Positions 8,566 through 14,289 of a DNA stretch of 19,136 bases are shown here, piece after piece; the stretch's first letter is position 1; each line of letters opens with the position of its first letter. Under the pieces are notes generated by a model, which saw nothing but the letters and a program-made list of their open reading frames with translations, was not told where the DNA came from and searched no databases. The stretch comes from Clostridia bacterium (GTDB lineage Bacteria; Bacillota; Clostridia; Oscillospirales; Ruminococcaceae): assembly GCA_021152595.1 (NCBI GenBank), contig JAGKVC010000057.1, positions 1-19,136 of the forward strand, in the 5' to 3' direction. Made by a program: the position numbers and the translations under genes.

Positions 8566-9705
8566 TTACTCCTTCCGGAGTGTGTGCATCAGTTCCTCGG
8601 CAAGCTCTTCGATTTTAGCCGCGTCACCTTCTACAAGCTGTGCAGCTTTCAGCTCCACTTTCGCCTTGCCTGCCGAAAATTCGGCAGTGGTCGGATCAAT
8701 GGCATTTGACCAGAGAGTGACACCGTCACTGGTTGCCCAGCCCTTCGAGTCGCAGATATCGACATACATTTCCGGTTCCCCGTCCGCATTCAGATAGGTG
8801 AACCGGTTGTAGAAGCCGACATCATGCATCTCGGTTTCGGCTTGCAGCGTGCAGCCGCCGAGCGTTTCCGGCAGCGGATTGATTCCCAGCGCGCGGAAGT
8901 ATTCTTCTGCGGTCAGATCGTGGATTTCATCCGAGCGGAGTGCATCATAAAGCTCCTGCGCCAGCGCCCTGATCTGTTCGGTATCATTTGTATCATAGTC
9001 CGCAGCGATCACCCAGAACTGTGCTTCACCGGAGACAAAGCATGCGCGCGTCGGAAATTCCAGTTCTTCCTCCGTATGCGCCGGATAGATATCAGGCTCA
9101 AACTCCAGCTCAAAATCCTGCTTTCTGCGCATTTCGATCTGAAGCGCAGGCTTGCCGTTTCCGTCGCTGTATGTGAAGGAATAGCAGCCCTCGTCATAGG
9201 TTGTGTATTCGTCGAGATGAAAGCGCATATCAGAAGGAATCTGATTCAGATGAAGCTGACCGAGCGTTTTCGGCAGCGGATTGAGATTGAGCGCGCGTAA
9301 ATATTCGTCCGCGGTGAGATTTTCCGTCTGCATTTCATCGCCTGCAAATTCAGCATCGCCTTTATACTGATCCGGTTTCTCATTCAGGGAAGCACCGTCC
9401 CACGCTTCCGCGGACTCCGCTTCAGAAGCCGCCTCCGAAGCCTCGCAGGATTCCTCCTCAAAGTATTCCTCACTGGATACATCTGCTGCTTCAGATGCGG
9501 TCGCGTTATCCAGAAATCCGGGAAACGCCGTCTGATTACCGTTCATTCTGCTTCTGAGTGCAAGTCCGCCTGCGGCGATCACAAAGCAGCAGGCAAATGC
9601 CGCTGCGCCGTAAAAGAAGCGTCTGCGGTTCTGTCTTTTCTGCTGCAAATAGACATTGCTGCGGCGGAAGACCTCAGCCTGAAACTCCTCATTTGTCATT
9701 CTCAT
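8566..9705 (-). CDS. Single-pass membrane anti-sigma-like regulator with two extracytoplasmic repeats
   Basis: This 379-aa protein is encoded directly after the ECF sigma gene, with the stop and start overlapping as ATGA (9702-9705), a sign of translational coupling. Residues 1-30 are cytoplasmic and basic (QKRQNRRRF), followed by one membrane helix at about 31-50, giving an N-in topology. Next come an acidic Ser/Glu/Ala linker (about 65-125) and two homologous domains at about 131-256 and 265-377, starting LTADEYLRALNLNPLPKTL and LTAEEYFRALGINPLPETL. Gene order and topology fit an ECF anti-sigma factor that senses an outside signal. The short cytoplasmic tail carries no HxxxCxxC zinc motif. 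Anti-sigma activity is therefore inferred from context and is not proven by sequence. A second ATG two codons later is an alternative start. Confidence 0.8.
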   Translation of the reverse strand: MRMTNEEFQAEVFRRSNVYLQQKRQNRRRFFYGAAAFACCFVIAAGGLALRSRMNGNQTAFPGFLDNATASEAADVSSEEYFEEESCEASEAASEAESAEAWDGASLNEKPDQYKGDAEFAGDEMQTENLTADEYLRALNLNPLPKTLGQLHLNQIPSDMRFHLDEYTTYDEGCYSFTYSDGNGKPALQIEMRRKQDFELEFEPDIYPAHTEEELEFPTRACFVSGEAQFWVIAADYDTNDTEQIRALAQELYDALRSDEIHDLTAEEYFRALGINPLPETLGGCTLQAETEMHDVGFYNRFTYLNADGEPEMYVDICDSKGWATSDGVTLWSNAIDPTTAEFSAGKAKVELKAAQLVEGDAAKIEELAEELMHTLRKE

Positions 9706-10253
9706 ACAGCCTGCTCCTCCCTTTCTCCAAGCAGATTCCGAAGCGCCTGCTTGGCGCGATACAGCAGATTGTCGATCTGCTTGCGTGTTTTCTTCATAAT
9801 TTTCGCGGCATCCTCATAGGAATACTCCTCGAAGTATACCAGATGTACGGCGACCTGCTGCGGCTCAGGGAGCTGCCCGATCGCCTCGTGCAGTCTGCGG
9901 TGCTCCTCATTTTGCAGGACATGCGCCTCAAGATCCTGCGTATCGGCAATTGCCTCGGCAGCATCCTCGATGGGAACCGAGGGATGCCGTTTCTGTTTGC
10001 GCAGATAATCGAGCGCTCTGCTGCGCGCCAGCACAAACAAATAGGTTTTCAGCGATGATTTGAAGTTGTACTTCTGCGGATGGACCACAAGCTGCATGAA
10101 GACATCCGCAGCGAGGTCCTCAGCGGTGCAGATGTCATGCACATACCGCTGAATGAAGAATGTGACCGGATCGCGGTACGCCTCGATGATCTCAGCGAAC
10201 GCGGTCTGATCCCCGTCGAGATACCGACGGAACATTTGAGCGTCCTGTTCCAT
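9702..10253 (-). CDS. ECF-type RNA polymerase sigma factor
   Basis: This 183-aa sigma-70 family factor of the extracytoplasmic function group would direct RNA polymerase to specific promoters, probably including its own. Region 2 spans about residues 20-90 (DICTAEDLAADVFMQL, then YLFVLARSRALDYLRKQKR). Region 4 spans about 122-175 (LPEPQQVAVHLVYFEEYSYEDAAKIM and KKTRKQIDNLLYRAKQALR), a helix-turn-helix. There is no region 3. The start at 10253 is chosen because MEQDAQMFRRYLDGD begins the conserved domain and a GGAGGAAACAT ribosome site stands just before it. The frame extends 40 residues further upstream but that part is not family-like. It is the first gene of the minus-strand operon, so the serpins and lipoproteins are its likely regulon. 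No confident ECF promoter was recognised upstream. Confidence 0.95.
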   Translation of the reverse strand: MEQDAQMFRRYLDGDQTAFAEIIEAYRDPVTFFIQRYVHDICTAEDLAADVFMQLVVHPQKYNFKSSLKTYLFVLARSRALDYLRKQKRHPSVPIEDAAEAIADTQDLEAHVLQNEEHRRLHEAIGQLPEPQQVAVHLVYFEEYSYEDAAKIMKKTRKQIDNLLYRAKQALRNLLGEREEQAV

Positions 10254-10293
10254 ATGTTTCCTCCAATCTGCCGGAAGAGACGGTTTGCGCCTC

Positions 10294-10308
10294 TGAAAGC
10301 TGCTTTCA
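10294..10308. promoter_or_regulatory. Perfect 15-bp inverted repeat in the leader of the sigma operon
   Basis: TGAAAGC-T-GCTTTCA is a perfect palindrome with a one-base centre, about 40 bp upstream of the sigma factor start codon. It could be an operator for a dimeric regulator, a small RNA hairpin in the leader, or chance. No matching copy was noticed elsewhere in the window. Confidence 0.3.
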
Positions 10309-10421
10309 TATACAGTTACGTTCCGGCGGTCTGAATTCCTTATGCATCGTGAATATTTTGTCACAATGCACAAATTTTATCAATAGTTTATATAGGATTC
10401 GTAGAATTTATTTGTTTCACC

Positions 10422-10450
10422 TTGTAATTCACCGCAAAACATGCTATAAT
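10422..10450 (+). promoter_or_regulatory. Sigma-70-type promoter of the candidate small RNA
   Basis: TTGTAA at 10422-10427 and TATAAT at 10445-10450 are separated by exactly 17 bp. The -10 is perfect and the -35 matches 4 of 6. The start site would be near 10457. The first thing downstream is a short structured segment with a terminator and no ORF. Confidence 0.6.
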
Positions 10451-10456
10451 CAGGTT

Positions 10457-10555
10457 AATCATTTCAATCAAGCGCCGACACCCTCTCATCAGGCGTTTGA
10501 AGAACCCTCTCTATCTTTCATGTGGGAACCGTCCGTTCAGGGCGGTTTTCTTTTT
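10457..10555 (+). ncRNA. Candidate ~100-nt small RNA with two C-rich motifs
   Basis: The unit lies between a promoter (10422-10450) and an intrinsic terminator (10527-10555) and contains no credible ORF. An 8-bp stem CAAGCGCC/GGCGTTTG (10469-10476 with 10492-10499, one G-T pair) presents a 15-nt loop containing ACCCTCTC. The same octamer recurs unpaired at 10504-10511, between the two hairpins. Repeated pyrimidine/C-rich motifs in loops are typical of small RNAs that pair with purine-rich Shine-Dalgarno sequences, so translational control of mRNAs is a reasonable guess. It does not carry the conserved features of SRP RNA, 6S RNA or tmRNA. It might match an existing RNA family that I cannot recall. 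Expression is unproven. Confidence 0.55.
10527..10555 (+). terminator. Intrinsic terminator of the candidate small RNA
   Basis: AACCGTCC (10527-10534), loop GTTCA, then GGGCGGTT (10540-10547) form an 8-bp stem with one G-T pair. The tail TTCTTTTT follows. This is a classic rho-independent terminator on the plus strand. No plus-strand ORF ends before it, which supports a short non-coding transcript. Confidence 0.75.
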
Positions 10556-10580
10556 GCGGGCAGTGGCGGGCAGTGCCCGC
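10556..10580. repeat. Tandem GCGGGCAGTG decamer and GC hairpin
   Basis: GCGGGCAGTG occurs twice in tandem (10556-10565, 10566-10575). The second copy plus CCCGC makes an inverted repeat, GCGGGCAGTGCCCGC at 10566-10580. A close relative, GCGGGCAGTACCCGC, is at 10644-10658. The sequence just after it (CCAATTTGCTAAAG) resembles CCGAATTGCTAAAG at 1863-1876 in the uvrA-serpin gap, suggesting a dispersed intergenic repeat family. Confidence 0.6.
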
Positions 10581-10644
10581 TTCCAATTTGCTAAAGGTCT
10601 TTTTTGCGTATGCTGTCTTCATTATGTGTTTATGAATCAATCAG

Positions 10645-10717
10645 CGGGCAGTACCCGCCTCCATTTTTCTATAGCTTTCTTAGAACCACGCTTTATTCAG
10701 GCACAGACTCTTTTCAG
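10645..10717. repeat. Intergenic repeat copy A (related to 14120-14194)
   Basis: This ~73-bp segment begins CGGGCAGTACC, includes TCCATTTTTCTATAGCT and ends GACTCTTTTCAG. All three blocks recur in the same order and nearly the same spacing at 14120-14194 after speE, while the interior between the second and third has diverged. The first block here is also part of a GC hairpin (10644-10658). No ORF or transposase is present. Confidence 0.75.
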
Positions 10718-10809
10718 TTTCAATTCTCATATCATAGCCGTGCGCGGTTTCCACTATTATAATACAAAAGCACGGGAAAAGCAAGTGGGCGGAATCTTTT
10801 ATAAATCAC

Positions 10810-10838
10810 TTGACAGTCAGGCGCGGCTGTGATATAAT
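10810..10838 (+). promoter_or_regulatory. Perfect-consensus sigma-70 promoter of the polyamine operon
   Basis: TTGACA at 10810-10815 and TATAAT at 10833-10838 are both exact consensus with the optimal 17-bp spacer. The expected start is near 10845, giving a leader of about 170 nt before speA. A promoter this strong in front of a biosynthetic gene suggests that control acts after initiation, in the leader. Confidence 0.88.
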
Positions 10839-10844
10839 TATGAA

Positions 10845-11014
10845 TAAGTATATTTGAAAGGCAAACTGCTTCGGAACATCCGATTTCGCCGCGGTGTTTT
10901 CCGCACCGCCTCTGGTACGGTGGCTTCGTGCAGGGTGCTTTTTCTCTTTATCTGCGTTTTCAGCGGAACACAGCACTCCGCTTCAGTATACGTAAAGGAA
11001 CGGTCAAACGAACG
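10845..11014 (+). promoter_or_regulatory. Structured 5' leader of speA, candidate attenuator
   Basis: The leader contains a TCGGA/TCCGA hairpin at 10871-10883 with a 3-nt loop, followed by competing pairings around one segment. GCGGTG (10891-10896) can pair with CACCGC (10904-10909). CACCG (10904-10908) can instead pair with CGGTG (10918-10922). GCACC (10903-10907) can also pair with GGTGC (10934-10938), which is directly followed by TTTTTCTCTTT (10939-10949), a terminator-like end. These pairings exclude one another, as in an attenuator or riboswitch. It matches no riboswitch class I recognise. The distance from the AAAGGA element to the ATG is long (about 15 nt). Regulation by polyamine or arginine is a guess. 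Confidence 0.35.
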
Positions 11015-12463
11015 ATGAACCTTGAACAGCAAAAGCGCGCGCCCGTCTATGAGGCGCTCGAACGGCTCCGCAGACAGCGTGTCGTTCCCTTTGATGTCCC
11101 CGGCCACAAGCGCGGCAGGGGCAATCCGGAGCTTGTCCGGCTGCTCGGCGAGCAGTGCGTCGGCATCGACGTCAATTCGATGAAGCCGCTCGATAATCTC
11201 TGCCATCCGGTCTCTGTGATTCTGGAAGCGGAGAATCTCGCCGCGGATGCCTTCGGCGCTGCACATGCGTTTTTCATGGTCGGCGGCACGACTTCAGCCG
11301 TCCAGAGCATGATCCTTTCCGCCTGCAAGGCAGGTCAGAAGCTGATCGTTCCGCGCAATGTCCACAAGAGCGTGATCAATGCGATGGTGCTTTGCGGTGC
11401 GATTCCGGTCTATGTGAATCCGGATGTCGAGCCGCGGATCGGCATCGCGCTCGGAATGGAGTTCTCGCAGGTCGAGCAGGCAATCCGTGACAATCCGGAT
11501 GCCGTCGCAGTGCTGGTCAACAACCCGACCTATTACGGCATCTGCTCGGATATCCGGAAGATCGTGGAGCTTGCGCATGCGCACGGAATGCTTGTGCTTG
11601 CGGATGAAGCCCACGGCACACATTTTTATTTCAATGATCAGCTTCCGGTCTCCGCAATGGCAGCCGGCGCAGATATGGCAGCCGTCTCGATGCACAAATC
11701 CGGCGGCAGCCTGACGCAAAGCTCCCTGCTGCTGCTGGGCGATGCCGTCAATGAGGGCTATGTCCGCCAGATCATCAATCTGACGCAGACGACAAGCGCC
11801 TCTTATCTGCTGATTTCGAGTCTGGATATTTCGCGCCGGAATCTCGCGCTGCGCGGCAGTGAATCCTTTGCAAAGGTGATTCAGATTGCGGAATATGCAC
11901 GTTCGGAGATCAATGAAATCGGCGGCTATTATGCATACAGCTCCGAGCTGTGCAACGGCACGAGCTGCGTGGGATACGATGTGACGAAGCTCTCGGTCTA
12001 TACGCGCGATATCGGACTTGCCGGCATCGAGGTCTATGATCTGCTGCGCGATGAATACGATATCCAGATTGAATTCGGTGATATCGGCAATATTCTCGCG
12101 TATATCTCGATTGGCGACCGCATTCAGGATATCGAGCGCTTAGTCGGTGCGCTTGCGGATATCAAGCGGCTGTATTCCTGTGATACGACCGGCATGCTCA
12201 GTCAGGAGTATATTCCGCCGAAGGTCGTTGCAACGCCGCAGGAGGCGTTCTATGCCGACAAGGAAATGCTGCCGCTCGAGCAGACAAACGGACGCATCTG
12301 CTCGGAATTTGTCATGTGCTATCCGCCGGGCATCCCGATTCTTGCCCCGGGCGAGATCATCACGGAGGATATCATCAATTATATCCGCTATGCCAAAGAA
12401 AAAGGCTGCTCGATGCAGGGCACGGAGGATCCGGAGATCGAGCATCTGAACGTATTGAGATAA
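11015..12463 (+). CDS. speA: SpeA-type amino acid decarboxylase, probably arginine decarboxylase
   Basis: This is a 482-aa PLP-dependent decarboxylase of the Orn/Lys/Arg family with aspartate aminotransferase fold. It most resembles the short Bacillus subtilis SpeA (YaaO) type and would convert arginine to agmatine and CO2 in the cytoplasm. Visible features: an N-terminal FDVPGHKRG, the PLP-contacting DEAH at about residues 197-200, the Schiff-base lysine in SMHKSGGSLTQSS (Lys228), and a C-terminal EFVMCYPPGIPILAPGE. The length fits the short form without the wing domain of E. coli enzymes. The ATG at 11015 is chosen because homology begins there; a GTG at 10928 would add 29 unrelated residues. 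It heads the polyamine operon behind a perfect promoter and a structured leader. Substrate choice among Arg, Lys and Orn is not certain from sequence, but the locus favours Arg. Confidence 0.9.
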   Translation: MNLEQQKRAPVYEALERLRRQRVVPFDVPGHKRGRGNPELVRLLGEQCVGIDVNSMKPLDNLCHPVSVILEAENLAADAFGAAHAFFMVGGTTSAVQSMILSACKAGQKLIVPRNVHKSVINAMVLCGAIPVYVNPDVEPRIGIALGMEFSQVEQAIRDNPDAVAVLVNNPTYYGICSDIRKIVELAHAHGMLVLADEAHGTHFYFNDQLPVSAMAAGADMAAVSMHKSGGSLTQSSLLLLGDAVNEGYVRQIINLTQTTSASYLLISSLDISRRNLALRGSESFAKVIQIAEYARSEINEIGGYYAYSSELCNGTSCVGYDVTKLSVYTRDIGLAGIEVYDLLRDEYDIQIEFGDIGNILAYISIGDRIQDIERLVGALADIKRLYSCDTTGMLSQEYIPPKVVATPQEAFYADKEMLPLEQTNGRICSEFVMCYPPGIPILAPGEIITEDIINYIRYAKEKGCSMQGTEDPEIEHLNVLR

Positions 12464-12476
12464 TGATGAGGGGATT

Positions 12477-13019
12477 ATGGGACATAAGCTAGTTGCCGTA
12501 CTCGGTCATGAACTGCCGCGTCTGATTCTGACCGCAGGCGTGATCAATAACAATAAGATACCGTTCCGCCCGTTTCTCGATCGGGAAGCGGCGAATAATA
12601 TCATGCCGTATCACACGACGCTGTTTCAGTGGGATAAGCAGCAGGATATTTTCTACCTGCAAAAAATGGCAGATCTCACATTCAAGCCCTGCAAGGTCAT
12701 TGCAGAGGAATTTGCGATCATGAACAGCACCGGCTACAGCTATCTGCTCTTTGTCCGCGTGACACCGGGCGAGGGCTTTCAGGAGCTTTGCCAGAGCATA
12801 TCCGAGGTCACCGGACGGCCGCTCGAGACCTATCTGCGCGTATCGCTATCGTGCAGCAAGGATCAGAAGCAGATCCGCGAGCAGTATAAGGCACTGACGA
12901 AAACGATCCGGCTGCCTGTTGAGCTGCCGATCCGCGGACTGGAGCTGTTCCACATCTGGGATCCGATCAAGCGCGTGCGCTCGATCACGGAGGCAGGCAA
13001 TCTCCTCATACCGGACTGA
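12477..13019 (+). CDS. 2H-phosphoesterase-like (2'-5' RNA ligase-like) protein of unknown function
   Basis: This 180-aa protein is encoded 13 bp after speA, with GAGGGG before the ATG. The pattern suggests the 2H (LigT-like) fold. There is an HxT motif in MPYHTTLFQWD (His46, Thr48). A second half-site in ETYLRVSLSCS (about 118-126) has Arg121 where the second catalytic His would be. The tail ELPIRGLELFHIWDPIKRVRSI (about 149-170) resembles the final strands of the family. With one His missing, ordinary 2',3'-cyclic phosphodiesterase activity is doubtful; it could bind a nucleotide or another ligand. It shows no resemblance to S-adenosylmethionine decarboxylase, so it does not fill the missing speD slot. 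Its position between speA and speE argues for a polyamine-linked role. The family call is tentative. Confidence 0.55.
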   Translation: MGHKLVAVLGHELPRLILTAGVINNNKIPFRPFLDREAANNIMPYHTTLFQWDKQQDIFYLQKMADLTFKPCKVIAEEFAIMNSTGYSYLLFVRVTPGEGFQELCQSISEVTGRPLETYLRVSLSCSKDQKQIREQYKALTKTIRLPVELPIRGLELFHIWDPIKRVRSITEAGNLLIPD

Positions 13020-13058
13020 CAAACTGTCTGCATCAGCAGGATGCAAAGGAGGTATCAT

Positions 13059-13208
13059 ATGAAACAGCTTTTCCTTGCTGTTGCCGTGGCTGCGCTCTAC
13101 CTGATTCTCAGTCTGCTGACGGACGGCTGGGCGTGGACATGGATCATCTGGATCATCTACGGCATCTATCGAATTGCCGATGCCGTGAAAAAATCAAATG
13201 AAGAATGA
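13059..13208 (+). CDS. 49-aa two-helix membrane peptide
   Basis: A 49-codon ORF with a strong AAAGGAGG ribosome site (about 13045-13052) seven bases before its ATG. The peptide has an N-terminal hydrophobic helix (about residues 3-20), a short TDGW turn, a second Trp-rich helix (about 23-40) and a charged tail DAVKKSNEE. It sits between the 2H-like gene and speE in the same direction, 39 bp and 47 bp away. The good ribosome site and positioning make it likely to be translated. It could tether or regulate a transporter or enzyme of the pathway, or be a housekeeping membrane peptide. No family was recognised. Confidence 0.65.
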   Translation: MKQLFLAVAVAALYLILSLLTDGWAWTWIIWIIYGIYRIADAVKKSNEE

Positions 13209-13255
13209 GGATGCCCCCGGGCAGTCACTCTATCAGAAATACAGGAGGAACAGAA

Positions 13256-14119
13256 ATGGAATTCTGGTTTTCCGAGCTGCATACGGATAACGTCAAGGCG
13301 TCGATCCGGTGCGAAAAGCAATTATACAGCGGACAGAGCGATTTTCAGCGCATCGACGTATTTGATTCCGCGGAATTCGGACGCTTTCTTGTCTCAAACG
13401 GCAGCGTGATCTTCTCCGAGAAGGACGAGTTCATCTATGATGAAATGATCGTGCATGTCCCGATGGCAGTGCATCCGGATGTCAAGCATGTACTGGTGAT
13501 CGGCGGCGGCGACGGCGGTGTCGCGCGTGAGCTTTCGTATTATGACGAGATCAAAACAATCGACGTGATCGAGCCTGATGAGATGTTCGTCGAAGTCTGC
13601 CGCAAATATTTTCCGGATAACGCAAAAGGGCTTGACGATCCGCGCGTGACGATCTACAATCAGGACGGTCTGCGTGCGCTGCGCACCCGTCACGGCGAAT
13701 ATGACCTTATTATCAATGATGCAACCGATCCGTTCGGACACACCGCAGGACTTTTCACCAAGGAATTCTACGGTCTCTGCTACAAGGCACTCGAGGACGA
13801 CGGCATCATGGTCTATCAGCACGGCAGCCCGTTCTATGATGAGGATGAGGCGGCATGTCAGGCGATGCACCAGAAGGCATTTCGCGTCTTCCCGATCTGC
13901 CGCGTTTATCAGGCACATATCCCGACCTGTCCGGCAGGCTACTGGCTGTTCGGATTCGCGTCGAAAAAATATCATCCGCTGCGTGATTTCGATCCCAAGC
14001 GCTGGAAAAAGCGCGAAATCAAAACTTGGTACTACACCCCGAATCTGCACACCGGCGCATTCATGCTCCCGAAATATGTCGAGGAGCTGATGGAGGGCGC
14101 CGAGGACCGCAAAAAATAA
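13256..14119 (+). CDS. speE: SpeE-like aminopropyltransferase (spermidine synthase family), with altered acceptor-site motifs
   Basis: This 287-aa protein of the spermidine synthase family would transfer an aminopropyl group from decarboxylated SAM to a polyamine acceptor. The ATG at 13256 is chosen for its AGGAGG site and homology (MEFWFSELHTDN); an in-frame start at 13205 adds 17 unlike residues. Family features are a GGGDGG nucleotide loop (83-88), Glu106/Asp108 after it, QDGL (136-139) and DATDP (155-159) with the catalytic-type Asp. Conserved motifs differ from B. subtilis SpeE: YHEM is YDEM (61-64), VGPA is FGHT (160-163) and PTYPSG is PTCPAG (223-228). These regions line the active site, so the acceptor or donor may not be the usual putrescine/dcSAM pair. 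No speD is present in the window. The fold is confident; spermidine synthase activity is less so. Confidence 0.82.
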   Translation: MEFWFSELHTDNVKASIRCEKQLYSGQSDFQRIDVFDSAEFGRFLVSNGSVIFSEKDEFIYDEMIVHVPMAVHPDVKHVLVIGGGDGGVARELSYYDEIKTIDVIEPDEMFVEVCRKYFPDNAKGLDDPRVTIYNQDGLRALRTRHGEYDLIINDATDPFGHTAGLFTKEFYGLCYKALEDDGIMVYQHGSPFYDEDEAACQAMHQKAFRVFPICRVYQAHIPTCPAGYWLFGFASKKYHPLRDFDPKRWKKREIKTWYYTPNLHTGAFMLPKYVEELMEGAEDRKK

Positions 14120-14194
14120 CGGGCAGTACCGACATCCATTTTTCTATAGCTGTCCAAAAACCATTCCTAGTTATCGGGCATTGACTCTTTTCAG
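14120..14194. repeat. Intergenic repeat copy B (related to 10645-10717)
   Basis: This 75-bp segment directly follows the speE stop. It starts CGGGCAGTACC, continues TCCATTTTTCTATAGCT and ends TGACTCTTTTCAG, matching copy A at both ends and in the centre-left. It separates speE from the lipoprotein gene. The remaining gap to 14289 holds a GCCGG/CCGGC hairpin (14247-14261) without a T-run and no clear promoter. Confidence 0.75.
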
Positions 14195-14289
14195 CCCATT
14201 TCATCGCAACGGAGCATGGTTTTCAGACAGCTGTAGACAATCGGCTGCCGGTTCTGCCGGCACTGCGCATAATGAACGGAGGTCACAGC

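Noticed and set aside
10254..10373. 40-residue N-terminal extension of the ECF sigma factor
   Set aside because: The ATG at 10253 has a GGAGGAAAC site just before it and begins the conserved domain. The extension is Arg/Ser-rich non-coding sequence.
10735..10763. TATAAT at 10758-10763 as another plus-strand promoter
   Set aside because: There is no -35-like sequence at the right distance. The neighbouring promoter at 10810-10838 is far better.
10840..10857. Five-codon ORF (MNKYI) at the speA promoter as a leader peptide
   Set aside because: It begins two bases after the -10 element, so most likely upstream of the transcription start, and has no ribosome site.
10928..11014. Upstream GTG start giving speA a 29-residue extension
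   Set aside because: The extra residues are not family-like and lie in the structured leader. SpeA homology begins at the ATG at 11015.
12477..13019. Possibility that the gene after speA is the missing speD
   Set aside because: It lacks the SpeD pyruvoyl processing site and overall pattern. The HxT motif and tail fit a 2H-like fold better.
14247..14261. GCCGG/CCGGC hairpin as terminator between speE and the lipoprotein
   Set aside because: The stem is only 5 bp and no T-run follows, so it does not qualify as an intrinsic terminator.
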